A stretch of 64,000 nucleotides of DNA. It comes from Pseudoalteromonas arctica A 37-1-2 (lineage in GTDB: Bacteria; Pseudomonadota; Gammaproteobacteria; Enterobacterales; Alteromonadaceae). The stretch covers positions 1,550,001 to 1,614,000 of the forward strand of contig NZ_CP011025.1 of assembly GCF_000238395.3 (NCBI RefSeq), in the 5' to 3' direction. Shown here in pieces: positions 8,952-17,863 of this stretch. The stretch's first letter is position 1; each line of letters starts with the position of its first letter. The notes beneath the pieces were generated by a model. The model had not been told where the DNA came from. It searched no databases and worked only from the letters and a program-made list of their open reading frames with translations. A program made the position numbers and the translations under genes.

Positions 8952-11918
8952 TTAGAAGTTGTAACGCATACCAATATTGTAACGTGCACCTAGCTGTTGT
9001 AGGTTCCACAATTGTACTGACGTACGGCCATGTTCGCGGCTGTTTTGTTCAGTAATATTAAGGCCTTCAACAAAAAACGATAGTTGTTCGCTGTAGTTGT
9101 ACGCAACATTAAAGTCGATTTGATAATATTCTTCAGTAAAGCCTGGCTCATTTACGTATCGAGCGGCGCTATTTAAAAACTTATCACGCCAGTTGTAAGC
9201 AATACGTGCTTGAAAATCGTCGTTTTCGTACATTGCAATAAAGTTAGCTGTATCGCTTAAACCTACCAATGCAAATTGTGTAGTAGTAGGGTCAGCGTTT
9301 ACATCAAAGTCTATGTCGCCATTAACAGTGGTGTAGTTTGCTTGCACACCAAAACCGCTTTCACCAAAAAAGTGCTGAAAGGCAATTTCAAAACCATCAA
9401 TGGTGGCATTTTTATTGTTGGTAGGTACTTGGGCTGTAAATTCTAGTAATGGGTCATCGCTGTTAGCAATTACATCGTAGGCGGCTTCAAACTCTTCGTA
9501 GGTCATAGAGTCAAAATCAACATTGTTTTCTGTTGCGGCAACCATTTGAAATAAGTTTGAATCGGTTACTGCAAGTCCGCGAGATTCTAGCTCAGCAATG
9601 GCAGCTTGAGCGCGAGGGCCCGCTGTTGCATCGCGTAATCCGTAGTAGTTTTGTGTCATTGGTGTTAAACCAATAAAGTTTTTGATGTCTTTAGTGTAAT
9701 AACCTACCGACACATAACTTGTTTCTGCAAAGTACCACTCAGCCGATACATCAATATTATCTGATTCAAGCGGCACTAAACCAGGATTACCCGTTGACGC
9801 TGTAGCTGGTGATGAACCCGCTAAAAGAGTAGGGGCGCCCGGTACACCAACCGTCGCTGCTGAACTTAAGTTGTCGTAAGTTGGGCGAGCAATTGTTGTG
9901 CTATAAGAAAAACGCGCTTTTACGTTTTCGATTACTTCTATGTCAAAGTCAAAGCTTGGTAAAAAGTGATCGTAGCTAGATTTAAGCGTGAAATCTTCTT
10001 TATCTGAGCCAAAGCGAACGTTAAAGTCGTTATTACCTTCCCACGCTACTGCGTTAGGTAAATCGATATTAGCCGTTGAGGTAATGTCGGTAGACTCTTG
10101 GCGCGCGCCAATCACAATGTTGTATGGCATATCGCCAATGTAACCATTGTAAGTAAATTGCACAAACGCTGCGGTTATATCTTCTTCAATGGTGCGGTTA
10201 GTTGCAAATGCGCCATCGGCTGCAAAGTTAAAGCCGTATTCATCACCAGCCCAGTAACCAATTTGCGATGCGCTGCCAGTGTAACCTTGGTTGAATGAGC
10301 CTGATGTATCGTAGTCGTCAAACTCAGCTAAAAAGTTTGTTGGATTTAGGTAGCCATCAGGTAGTTCGCCTGGGTTTTCTATCCCCCAGTTACCCATTGT
10401 ATTACGTGTAAGTGATTGCAGTGAATGGCTTTCCATAGAGCGAGACTCTATACCAAAGTCAATTGCACCGTTTTCAATTTCGTATTTACCATGGATTCTA
10501 AATTCTGTTATTTCAGACTCTTGGCGAGCAAAGTTAGAATCTAAAATAGACGTACCCACATCAGAGGCATCTAATGTGTTATTACAATTTAGGTTGTCTC
10601 GGCGGCAATCATCAAAATCGATACTCATTGATGGAAGCTCGCGGCTAAAATCAACTTCTTGTGCGTTAACTACGTTTGCGCCCAAGCCTGCGTTTACCCA
10701 GCTGCCGTAAGGTGCATCTGGTTTGCTAGTGGCTTTTGAATTGTGCGCATCAAACATAAAGCTCAATTCTGAATTGAAATAGTACTCAACGTTTAAACCA
10801 ATAGAGTCGTTTTGATTAACTTGGTTTAGCTCTTGAAACGCTAAACCTAAATCGCGTGTTTGCTGATCGCGACGTTCTTCTCGGTAATAAATAGGGGTTT
10901 TTACCGTGTTATCGTCAAATGTTAGCGCGCTTTTGTAGTTATCCATCCATATTGATTGCTCAGCACGGGCTTCGAATAAATCTTGCTTAGAGTACGTGTA
11001 ATCAAGCGTGGCTGTTAAATCGTCAATAGGGCTGTACTGCAGCGTTAATTGCGCGTTTGTACGAGTACGTTCTCTGTCGGCAATGGTGTAGCGCAAATCT
11101 GATGGCATTGAATAAAGCTGACCAACAGCGGGTGCATTAGTTAAAACAATATCGTCTGCTGCTTGTGGGATTGTGCCGTCAAAAGCAGATGTATTCCATT
11201 GATTTACAAACGCACCTGTTGATGAGCTATCGCGCTGTTGCATGCTTGCAGTTAACGAGGCACCAAATTTAGCTTCACTGTCGGTCCAGCTAATTAAGCC
11301 CGAAAGCTCAGGTGTTATGTCATCACCAACACGGTTTGTTGAGTCATGTAATGCTTTTACGCCAATGCTTGAAACAAAGCCTGGATTGTCGAGTGGGCGA
11401 GCCGTATTTATATTAATTGTTGCGCCAATACCACCTGATGCAATACTTGCTTTACCTGTTTTGTATACTTCAACTGATTTAACGCTATCAGACGCTAAGT
11501 TTGCAAAGTCAAAAGCACGAGAGCTTGGTGTACCACCGCCTGAAGGCAATGACGCTGCCGGCATAGTACGACCGTTTAGGGTTACCATATTGTAGTCGGG
11601 ACCAAAACCACGAACAGTTACTTTAGAGCCTTCACCATTTGAACGATCAATCGACACACCTGTAATACGCTGTAGCGACTCGGCTAAGTTGGTATCAGGA
11701 AATTTACCAATATCTTCAGCTGATATAGCATCTACAACACCTGCGGCGTCGCGTTTTAATCGAGTTGACTCTTTAATACTGCTTTTAAAACCAGTAACTT
11801 GAATTACTTCAACATCTGTATTTGCTTCTTGTGCATATACAGGTAAAGAGATTGATGCGCCTAAAATCAGAGATAGGCTGGTCGCTATCTTTGTTTTTCT
11901 TACAATATGGTTGGACAT
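8952..11918 (-). CDS. TonB-dependent receptor (proteobacterial carbohydrate type)
   Basis: A 988-residue outer-membrane receptor. It has a signal peptide ending at VYAQ and a TonB-box-like segment EVIQVTGFK. The plug domain contains DAISAEDIGKFPDTNLAES and TVRGFGPDYNMVTLNGR, and a long beta-barrel ends in the aromatic YNIGMRYNF. The NLAESLQRITGVSIDR pattern is typical of receptors associated with sugar loci in Alteromonadales, Xanthomonas and Caulobacter. It probably imports a beta-glucan oligosaccharide or its aglycone conjugate (inference from neighbours). Two LacI-type palindromes lie about 80 and 120 bases upstream of its start, matching those before the GH genes. Confidence 0.9.
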   Translation of the reverse strand: MSNHIVRKTKIATSLSLILGASISLPVYAQEANTDVEVIQVTGFKSSIKESTRLKRDAAGVVDAISAEDIGKFPDTNLAESLQRITGVSIDRSNGEGSKVTVRGFGPDYNMVTLNGRTMPAASLPSGGGTPSSRAFDFANLASDSVKSVEVYKTGKASIASGGIGATININTARPLDNPGFVSSIGVKALHDSTNRVGDDITPELSGLISWTDSEAKFGASLTASMQQRDSSSTGAFVNQWNTSAFDGTIPQAADDIVLTNAPAVGQLYSMPSDLRYTIADRERTRTNAQLTLQYSPIDDLTATLDYTYSKQDLFEARAEQSIWMDNYKSALTFDDNTVKTPIYYREERRDQQTRDLGLAFQELNQVNQNDSIGLNVEYYFNSELSFMFDAHNSKATSKPDAPYGSWVNAGLGANVVNAQEVDFSRELPSMSIDFDDCRRDNLNCNNTLDASDVGTSILDSNFARQESEITEFRIHGKYEIENGAIDFGIESRSMESHSLQSLTRNTMGNWGIENPGELPDGYLNPTNFLAEFDDYDTSGSFNQGYTGSASQIGYWAGDEYGFNFAADGAFATNRTIEEDITAAFVQFTYNGYIGDMPYNIVIGARQESTDITSTANIDLPNAVAWEGNNDFNVRFGSDKEDFTLKSSYDHFLPSFDFDIEVIENVKARFSYSTTIARPTYDNLSSAATVGVPGAPTLLAGSSPATASTGNPGLVPLESDNIDVSAEWYFAETSYVSVGYYTKDIKNFIGLTPMTQNYYGLRDATAGPRAQAAIAELESRGLAVTDSNLFQMVAATENNVDFDSMTYEEFEAAYDVIANSDDPLLEFTAQVPTNNKNATIDGFEIAFQHFFGESGFGVQANYTTVNGDIDFDVNADPTTTQFALVGLSDTANFIAMYENDDFQARIAYNWRDKFLNSAARYVNEPGFTEEYYQIDFNVAYNYSEQLSFFVEGLNITEQNSREHGRTSVQLWNLQQLGARYNIGMRYNF

Positions 11919-12000
11919 TCGGTTTCCCTCGCACTTTTATCATTATTATTAACAGCTGTATGGGGCTGTTATTGTGTAATTATAAACATTGTCAAATGTA

Positions 12001-12014
12001 TGGAAGCGCTTCCA
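12001..12014. promoter_or_regulatory. LacI-type operator 3
   Basis: A perfect TGGAAGCGCTTCCA palindrome about 83 bases upstream of the TonB receptor start, identical to operator 1. Confidence 0.75.
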
Positions 12015-12039
12015 GAAAAGTTCATTTAACTGAGCCTTG

Positions 12040-12053
12040 TGGAAGCGCTTCCA
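12040..12053. promoter_or_regulatory. LacI-type operator 4
   Basis: A second perfect TGGAAGCGCTTCCA, 39 bases centre-to-centre from operator 3. Between this site and the next gene at 12402 I see only AT-rich sequence and no further gene. Confidence 0.75.
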
Positions 12054-12401
12054 GAAATGCTAGTTTAAATTTTAAATAGGGTCAACTATTGTTTTAATAA
12101 AATGAGACTAAATTGTTTTTAAAATGTATGCTTTTTAGATTTAATTTTATTTAAATTATAAATTACAGGTGGTTATAAAAAACCATTTTGGATAGTTGTG
12201 TAACAACATTTTATTATAAGAAAACCGGTTATTGATTCATTTAGTTATTTAAACACTTTAATAAGGTGTTTAAATCAGCTTTTAGTAAGGGCTAAAATTA
12301 ATAAGTAGGCCGTTGGTCACTCAACTAGGACAAAACTTAAATTAGTTATTACACTCAGCCATAGACTCAACTGAAAACACTATTTATAGGTATTAATAAT
12401 T

Positions 12402-13310
12402 ATGAGCAATGTAAAACAAGGGTTAGCTGCAACCGCTTTAATTATAGCGTCGTTTAGTAGTATTGGCGCGCAGCAATGTAGTGATGTAAGTTTGCAAATT
12501 TTAGGCTCGGGTGGCCCTGAGCTTGACGATGGTCGCGCAGCAACAAGTTACCTTATTTTGCACGAAAATAAAGCCAGAGTGTTAGTTGACGTAGGCTCTG
12601 GTGCCAGTGTTGGGTTTGATAAAGCAGGTGCAAAATTTAGTGATGTTGATGCCATTTTATTAAGCCATTTACACACTGATCATGCTGGCGATTTACCTAG
12701 TTTTATAAAAGGCAGTTACTTTACATCACGCGATAAAACACTTGCGATATTTGGCCCCCAGGGCAACCGTGTAATGGCTTCTACTAACGAATATGCACAA
12801 GCGTTACTAGGTAAGCAGGGCGCATTTAGATACTTAAGTGATTACGTAGAAGGTAATGAAAACTACAAATTAGATATTCGTTCTGTTGCACCAACAAAAC
12901 AAAATGAATTTAAACAATCACTACAAAGTGATTTGGCTGTTAATGCAATGACAGTTAACCATGGACCTATTCCGGCTTTAGCGTGGAAAGTGAGTATAGC
13001 AGGGTGCGAACTTGTGTTTGCAGGCGACATGACTAACAAATTAGGCACATTTACTGACTTTGCTAAAAATGCCGATGTAGTGGTTATGCACAACGCAATT
13101 GATGAAAACGCATCAGACGGGGCTAAAAATTTACACATTACCCCAAGTCAAATCACTAAGGTACTAATTGAGGCTGCACCTAAAACGGCGGTTCTATCTC
13201 ATTTTATGAATCGGTCATTAAAAAATCAGCAATTATTTAAAAAATCGTTAATTAAATCACTAAAAAGTAACGTAGTTTTTGCAGAAGATGGTTTAAAAAT
13301 AAACTTATAA
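12402..13310 (+). CDS. Secreted MBL-fold metallohydrolase
   Basis: A 302-residue protein with an N-terminal signal peptide (cleavage near IGAQQ). It shows the metallo-beta-lactamase-fold metal motif HLHTDHAGD (residues about 89-97), a further His in MTVNHGPIPA, FAGDMT and a late SHFMN, all expected for the two-metal site. It is probably a periplasmic hydrolase of the arylsulfatase/RNase Z-like branch; the substrate cannot be read from sequence. It is transcribed away from the TonB receptor and has its own roughly 350-base AT-rich upstream region. Confidence 0.8.
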   Translation: MSNVKQGLAATALIIASFSSIGAQQCSDVSLQILGSGGPELDDGRAATSYLILHENKARVLVDVGSGASVGFDKAGAKFSDVDAILLSHLHTDHAGDLPSFIKGSYFTSRDKTLAIFGPQGNRVMASTNEYAQALLGKQGAFRYLSDYVEGNENYKLDIRSVAPTKQNEFKQSLQSDLAVNAMTVNHGPIPALAWKVSIAGCELVFAGDMTNKLGTFTDFAKNADVVVMHNAIDENASDGAKNLHITPSQITKVLIEAAPKTAVLSHFMNRSLKNQQLFKKSLIKSLKSNVVFAEDGLKINL

Positions 13311-13386
13311 AGTATTGCGCATAAGAGTGTTGCGGGTCGCTAGTTTTATCGCTATTTTAAAGGCTCTCTCATAGATGGATTTTATT

Positions 13387-14046
13387 ATGCGCATTAAATT
13401 TTTAGCGAGCTTTTATTCTTTCTTCTTGTTTGCACTGTTTGGTTGTGACGACCAAAGCATGGCAATGCAAGATAGCCCTCAGCTAAATAGTAATGCAAGT
13501 AACTTACCCTCTGATCTCAAAGTAAACACACCTCCAGCAGCTCAAACAAACGAACCCGCTTTAGTGGTCGGTATGCTTGCAACACATTGTAAAAGTAATG
13601 AAGCAGCCTACATTAACGCAAAAATGCATAAAGTTGTGCGTAACCCAGATGAAAGTACAGCCTACAAGTTAGAGCCTACCGATAAAGTGCTTTCTATTTG
13701 TGTTGCAAAAGATGACTCATCGCTTAGTTATCGATTTGGTAGAGTTAATGACATAGGGCTTGAAAAAGAAGCAACACCGGATGCTCCATTTGGTAGTTAC
13801 TACAGGCAAGTAGGGCGTATTGGCGAGAGTATTTTATTTTTTAGTAACGGCGAATATCATTATTATATTATTAACTCAGGCGGTATGGGCAGCGGTGTAA
13901 CCGTTAATGTTTATAAAAACGATACATTAATAACTGAGCTGTTTTCGGGTAATGATCCTTACGATGATTTTGTTATAGCAACCGATTTAAATTTCCCTAA
14001 AAAATTGGTTATCGAAAAACAGCCATTTAATAAGCAAATGCAGTAA
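13387..14046 (+). CDS. Putative lipoprotein, unknown function
   Basis: About 219 residues. The N-terminus MRIKFLASFYSFFLFALFGC ends in a lipobox-like FALFGC, so it is probably a lipoprotein. The start at 13387 puts the basic residues directly before the hydrophobic stretch; an ATG at 13375 adds four residues. The body contains YRFGRVNDIGLEKEA and a Gly-rich INSGGMGSGVTVNVY. I do not recognise a family. It ends three bases before the Crp/Fnr gene and may be co-transcribed with it. Confidence 0.65.
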   Translation: MRIKFLASFYSFFLFALFGCDDQSMAMQDSPQLNSNASNLPSDLKVNTPPAAQTNEPALVVGMLATHCKSNEAAYINAKMHKVVRNPDESTAYKLEPTDKVLSICVAKDDSSLSYRFGRVNDIGLEKEATPDAPFGSYYRQVGRIGESILFFSNGEYHYYIINSGGMGSGVTVNVYKNDTLITELFSGNDPYDDFVIATDLNFPKKLVIEKQPFNKQMQ

Positions 14047-14049
14047 ATA

Positions 14050-14724
14050 ATGACTCCACAGCAGCAAAACGTAATAGAGCAAGGGCATTGGTTTAAAAAC
14101 CGTAGCGCTTATTTAAAAAGCTTTTTATTAACGCAGGGCAAAACGCTCTCGCTAAAAGCTCAGCAATCATTATTTTTGCGAGGTGATAAGCACGATGGAA
14201 TTTATGCCGTGCTTAGCGGCGTGGTGCGTATTAGTGGCGTAAGTAACGAAGGCAAAGAAGCCGTATTGAGCTTTATTGATTCATCACTGTGGTTTGGCGA
14301 AGTTACCTTGTTTGATGGTGGCCTGCGTACTCATGATGTATATGCACAAACTGATGTTGTGCTTTTTTACGTGCCCCAACGCGAGCTTGAACAGCTATTA
14401 AACGAACAGCCACAATATTGGCAAGAGTTTGGTTTATTGCTGGCACAAAAGTTACGCCTAATGTTTACCTCAATGGAAGATCACGCATTACTAAGTGCTG
14501 AGCAAAAAGTATGCAATCGACTTTTAATGCTTAGCGAACATACAGAGCACTTAACACCGCTTGTTTTATCTCAGCAGCAACTTGCTGATATGACCTACCT
14601 AACGCGCCAAACTATTAATCAAATACTGCAACAGCTTGTTAGCTTACAAGCTATTAGTTTGGGGTATCAACGCATAACTGTTTTAGATAAACAAAAGTTA
14701 CAGGCACGTGCTACACAAGCTTAA
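14050..14724 (+). CDS. Crp/Fnr-family transcriptional regulator
   Basis: 224 residues: an N-terminal cyclic-nucleotide-binding-like beta-roll (GDKHDGIYAVLSGVVRISG, then LWFGEVTLFDGG) and a C-terminal winged helix with LSQQQLADMTYLTRQTINQI as the recognition region. The Fnr-type N-terminal cysteine cluster is absent, so it is not an Fe-S oxygen sensor. Ligand and target genes are unknown. Confidence 0.85.
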   Translation: MTPQQQNVIEQGHWFKNRSAYLKSFLLTQGKTLSLKAQQSLFLRGDKHDGIYAVLSGVVRISGVSNEGKEAVLSFIDSSLWFGEVTLFDGGLRTHDVYAQTDVVLFYVPQRELEQLLNEQPQYWQEFGLLLAQKLRLMFTSMEDHALLSAEQKVCNRLLMLSEHTEHLTPLVLSQQQLADMTYLTRQTINQILQQLVSLQAISLGYQRITVLDKQKLQARATQA

Positions 14725-14795
14725 ATAGAGGCTGCTTTATTTAGTTGGAACCAAAATTGCTACAGATAATGTAACGCAACAATGGATTTGAGCTA

Positions 14796-15203
14796 ATGAC
14801 TACAATAACCTTTAAAAATCAATATAGTAATTATAACTCTCCTACAGTAAATAAAGCGGCAGGTTCAAGCGAAGTTGCGGCAACTAATACCCTCCCTAAT
14901 GAAAAAACAAGTGATGCTAAAGGCATTACCTCAGCCCCTAAAGAACCAACGTTTTTAGAAAGTGCTCAAGAAGCGTTGGTTTATCAGCGCTTAGGTGTAA
15001 ACAAAAACAAAATAGACGAGCTAAAAGCGACAATAGAAGAGCTCATTAAAGAACAGCAAAGTGAGGGCGCAGACCCTAGCGCAATTGCTGATAAAATAGA
15101 GGAACTTCAAAAAATGCTTGAGCAAGAGTATCAAAGAGGGCGCGAGCGAACGGATATGAAAGGTGAGCATGAGCCGGGTAAAATAATTTCTGCATTTGTT
15201 TAA
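14796..15203 (+). CDS. Hypothetical coiled-coil protein
   Basis: A 135-residue, highly charged soluble protein without signal peptide. Residues 1-50 are low in complexity (Asn, Ser, Thr, Ala rich). Residues about 70-115 (KNKIDELKATIEELIKEQQ and DKIEELQKMLEQEYQRG) are predicted coiled coil by heptad pattern. I do not recognise the family. It stands alone between the Crp/Fnr and Mpo1-like genes and is followed by a small hairpin at about 15211-15230. Confidence 0.6.
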   Translation: MTTITFKNQYSNYNSPTVNKAAGSSEVAATNTLPNEKTSDAKGITSAPKEPTFLESAQEALVYQRLGVNKNKIDELKATIEELIKEQQSEGADPSAIADKIEELQKMLEQEYQRGRERTDMKGEHEPGKIISAFV

Positions 15204-15210
15204 TTTACAA

Positions 15211-15230
15211 AATGTCGGATACCTGACATT
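15211..15230 (+). terminator. Possible weak terminator hairpin
   Basis: AATGTC / GACATT form a short stem around an eight-base loop, 8 bases after the coiled-coil gene. The T-run is poor. Confidence 0.3.
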
Positions 15231-15287
15231 GTTGCTGTGCTTACTTTTGCTAAAGTAAGTTTTATATATAAAAATAAAGGCAAAACA

Positions 15288-15791
15288 ATGAAAACACTTC
15301 AACAGCAACTTGGTAAATATGGTTTATATCATCGTTCTAAACGTAATGTACTAACGCACTTTATTGGTATTCCGCTCATTGTATTTGCAGCGTTGTGTTT
15401 ACTAGCGCGTATTCAAATACCCCTTGGTAGTGTAGTAATTGATGGTGCACAACTTTTTGTATTAGCGTCGGTTGTTTATTATTTTATGCTGAGCTTTTCG
15501 CTTGGCTTTATTATGGCCGTGATATTCACTTTACTCCTTGTTGGTGCTCAGCCTATTGCGGCAATGGCGTTTTGGCCTTGGTTGAGTATTGGCGTAGGTG
15601 TGTTTGTATTTGGCTGGGTATTACAGTTTATTGGGCACTATTACGAAGGTAAAAAACCGGCGTTTGTAGATGACCTAATTGGTTTAATTATTGGCCCTTT
15701 GTACGTAACTGTTGAACTACTATTTTTAATGGGTTTTTACAAAACATTAGAAGATGAAGTAAACGCAATAGCAGGTCCTACAAAGGCGTAA
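15288..15791 (+). CDS. Mpo1-like (DUF962) membrane protein
   Basis: About 167 residues starting at MKTLQQQLGKYGLYHRSKRN, preceded by AAAGG at good spacing; an upstream in-frame start at 15237 has no ribosome site. HRSKRNVLTHFIGIPLIV and WVLQFIGHYYEGKKPAFVDD are the two His-containing signatures of the DUF962/Mpo1 family, whose yeast member is an iron-dependent 2-hydroxy fatty acid dioxygenase. Four hydrophobic segments are visible. A shorter member of the same family is at 34858-35172. Confidence 0.8.
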   Translation: MKTLQQQLGKYGLYHRSKRNVLTHFIGIPLIVFAALCLLARIQIPLGSVVIDGAQLFVLASVVYYFMLSFSLGFIMAVIFTLLLVGAQPIAAMAFWPWLSIGVGVFVFGWVLQFIGHYYEGKKPAFVDDLIGLIIGPLYVTVELLFLMGFYKTLEDEVNAIAGPTKA

Positions 15792-15851
15792 AATACTTTA
15801 CTAAGTACCTTTATAAAACCTAATAAATAACAATAAAAGGGCAGATAACGC

Positions 15852-16643
15852 ATGCAATATAATAATAAAACCGTGTGGATCACCGGCGCATCATTAGGTA
15901 TTGGTAAAGAGCTCGCTATACAATTTGCCGAGCTTGGAGCGCGCGTTATTTTATCGGCGCGCAATGTAGATAAACTAAACGATTTAAAAGCAACCCTTAA
16001 AGGCGAAGGGCACTTAGTTGTGCCGCTGGACTTAGCCGAGCCAGAGCATGTACTGAGTTCAATAACAGCAAAAATGAGCGAGCTTCCTGCAATTGATATT
16101 TTAATTAATAACGGCGGCGTATCGCAGCGTAGTTTATTTTTAGAAAACGACTTTAACGTGTACCGCCAATTAATGGAGGTTAATTACTTTGGCTTAATTG
16201 CACTTACTAAAGCTGTATTGCCTGCTATGGTGGCAAGGCGCAGTGGCTCAATTGTGTCTATTAGTAGTGTGGCGGGTAAAGTTGGTTCAAAATTTAGAAC
16301 GGGTTATTCGGGTTCTAAATATGCGGTTGTTGGTTTTATGGATTGTCTACGTGCAGAAGTTGCGGAACATAATATTCATTGTTTAACAATTTGCCCAGGA
16401 TCTATTAAAACAGCAATTGCGCATAACTCACTAAACGAGCAAGGCATAGCGCAAAATAAACCAGAAGAGTCGATAGAAAATGGCATGGATGTAAGCGTAG
16501 CTGCTTCAAAAATGATTCGTGCCATTAGTAATAAAAAAGACGAAGTGATTATTGGCAAAGGTTTAAGTGGTTGGGCGCCCACAATTAAGCGCTTTTTTCC
16601 TACTTTGTTTAATCGCATTACAGCAAAAACAAACTATAGGTAG
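15852..16643 (+). CDS. Short-chain dehydrogenase/reductase
   Basis: 263 residues with the classical SDR pattern: cofactor motif TGASLGIGKE near the start, NNGG, catalytic Ser in VSISSVAGK and YSGSKYAVVG (YxxxK). The C-terminal part is close to the DHRS7-like branch. Substrate unknown. It follows the Mpo1-like gene by 60 bases and precedes the YjdF-like gene by 61 bases on the same strand. Confidence 0.85.
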   Translation: MQYNNKTVWITGASLGIGKELAIQFAELGARVILSARNVDKLNDLKATLKGEGHLVVPLDLAEPEHVLSSITAKMSELPAIDILINNGGVSQRSLFLENDFNVYRQLMEVNYFGLIALTKAVLPAMVARRSGSIVSISSVAGKVGSKFRTGYSGSKYAVVGFMDCLRAEVAEHNIHCLTICPGSIKTAIAHNSLNEQGIAQNKPEESIENGMDVSVAASKMIRAISNKKDEVIIGKGLSGWAPTIKRFFPTLFNRITAKTNYR

Positions 16644-16704
16644 CGTCGTTTATTTCAAAAGCGTAAAATGCCGTAAATTTGATCAATTTAGAAAAGGATT
16701 CTAA

Positions 16705-17295
16705 ATGAAGTATTTATGGCTGAGCCTGTTTTTTATTGTATTAATTTGGTCTGGTATTAACCCAAAAGATCAATTTACATGGCTGCTTGAAGTTATCCCC
16801 GCAATTATTGGTTTAGTGCTGCTAGCAAGTACCTATAGCCACTTTAAACTTACCCCTATTTTATATACATTTATTTTAGCGCATTGCATTGTGCTGATGA
16901 TTGGCGGACATTACACCTACGCCGAAGTCCCTTTTTTCGACAACCTATTTGGTAGCGAGCGTAATAACTACGACAAAGTAGGGCACTTTTTTCAAGGGTT
17001 TGTACCTGCACTACTAGCACGCGAAATTTTACTGCGCAAAAAAGTAGTAAATGGTCGAGGCTGGTTAATCACCTTTGTTATTTCGGTATGTTTAGCATTT
17101 AGCGCGTTTTACGAATTAATAGAATGGTGGGTTGCAGTATTAAGCGGCGAAAACGCAGAAGCGTTTTTAGGCACACAAGGTTACGTGTGGGATACCCAAT
17201 CAGATATGGGACTGGCGTTATTTGGGGCTATTTGCTCGCTGTTAGTACTTTCAAGAGTACACGACAAACAGCTTAAAAACGTTAAAGATTATTGA
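16705..17295 (+). CDS. YjdF-like (DUF2238) inner-membrane protein
   Basis: 196 residues with about five or six transmembrane segments. The conserved stretches GGHYTYAEVPFFD, NNYDKVGHFFQGFVPA, AFYELIEWW and GYVWDTQSDMGLALFGA are diagnostic of the DUF2238/YjdF family. No biochemical role is established. Confidence 0.85.
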   Translation: MKYLWLSLFFIVLIWSGINPKDQFTWLLEVIPAIIGLVLLASTYSHFKLTPILYTFILAHCIVLMIGGHYTYAEVPFFDNLFGSERNNYDKVGHFFQGFVPALLAREILLRKKVVNGRGWLITFVISVCLAFSAFYELIEWWVAVLSGENAEAFLGTQGYVWDTQSDMGLALFGAICSLLVLSRVHDKQLKNVKDY

Positions 17296-17306
17296 TTCAA
17301 ATTTCA

Positions 17307-17492
17307 TTATAAAAAGACTATATTACGTTCTAGCTTTAATTGAGTAACCCATATACTCACGGTTGATTTACCACCCCCACCGCTTTGGCTGCTTCTTCTT
17401 GTGTAACCTTGGTCTTCTACAAGTTGAGCAGTTTCTAATTTGATTGCAGTGGAGTATGTTTCGCGTTTTAATTTCGTCATTTTTTCACCCAA
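17307..17492 (-). pseudogene. IS3-family transposase OrfA remnant
   Basis: A 61-codon frame whose ends match the N-terminal helix-turn-helix protein of IS3-group elements (YSTAIKLETAQLVEDQGYT, then GKSTVSIWVTQLKLERN). Between them the frame reads RRSSQSGGGG, whereas the next frame reads EEAAKAVGV, the expected helix-turn-helix core. Two indels have thus shifted and restored the frame. No OrfB or inverted repeats are visible nearby, so this is a dead fragment. Confidence 0.7.
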
Positions 17493-17863
17493 ATTTGTAT
17501 GCTTATTAGCATAACATTTCTTTTTTAATGGGTGGCCAAATTAACTATGCCACTACTAACCTATTAGCCAACAACAGAAATTTACATTTGAATGCCTTTA
17601 CTATTTCCATCACGCATATTAAAAGTTATTAATTTGTGACTTCAAGGTTTAAAGAAAACTTTAAGTATCCTAAACTACAAACTTATTAATACTTTTGTTG
17701 TGAAAAAGCCTTTTCTTTCTACAAAAAGCATTGTATTTAATTTATTATGCCGCTGCACATGAAATGTGTAAGTAAGTTTGACAACATACTAGTACCACTT
17801 ATTGCATGATTTCAAGTTGGTATTAATCTACATAAAGCAAATAAATTATCTAAAGGCCAATAA
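17493..17863. other. AT-rich intergenic region
   Basis: I see no convincing gene, repeat or RNA here. The last 20 bases carry AAAGG before the GTG start of the following lipoprotein gene. Confidence 0.5.

Noticed and set aside
12863..13138. Minus-strand frame opposite the MBL-fold gene
   Set aside because: It lies wholly antisense to a convincing coding gene and has no ribosome site or recognisable domain.
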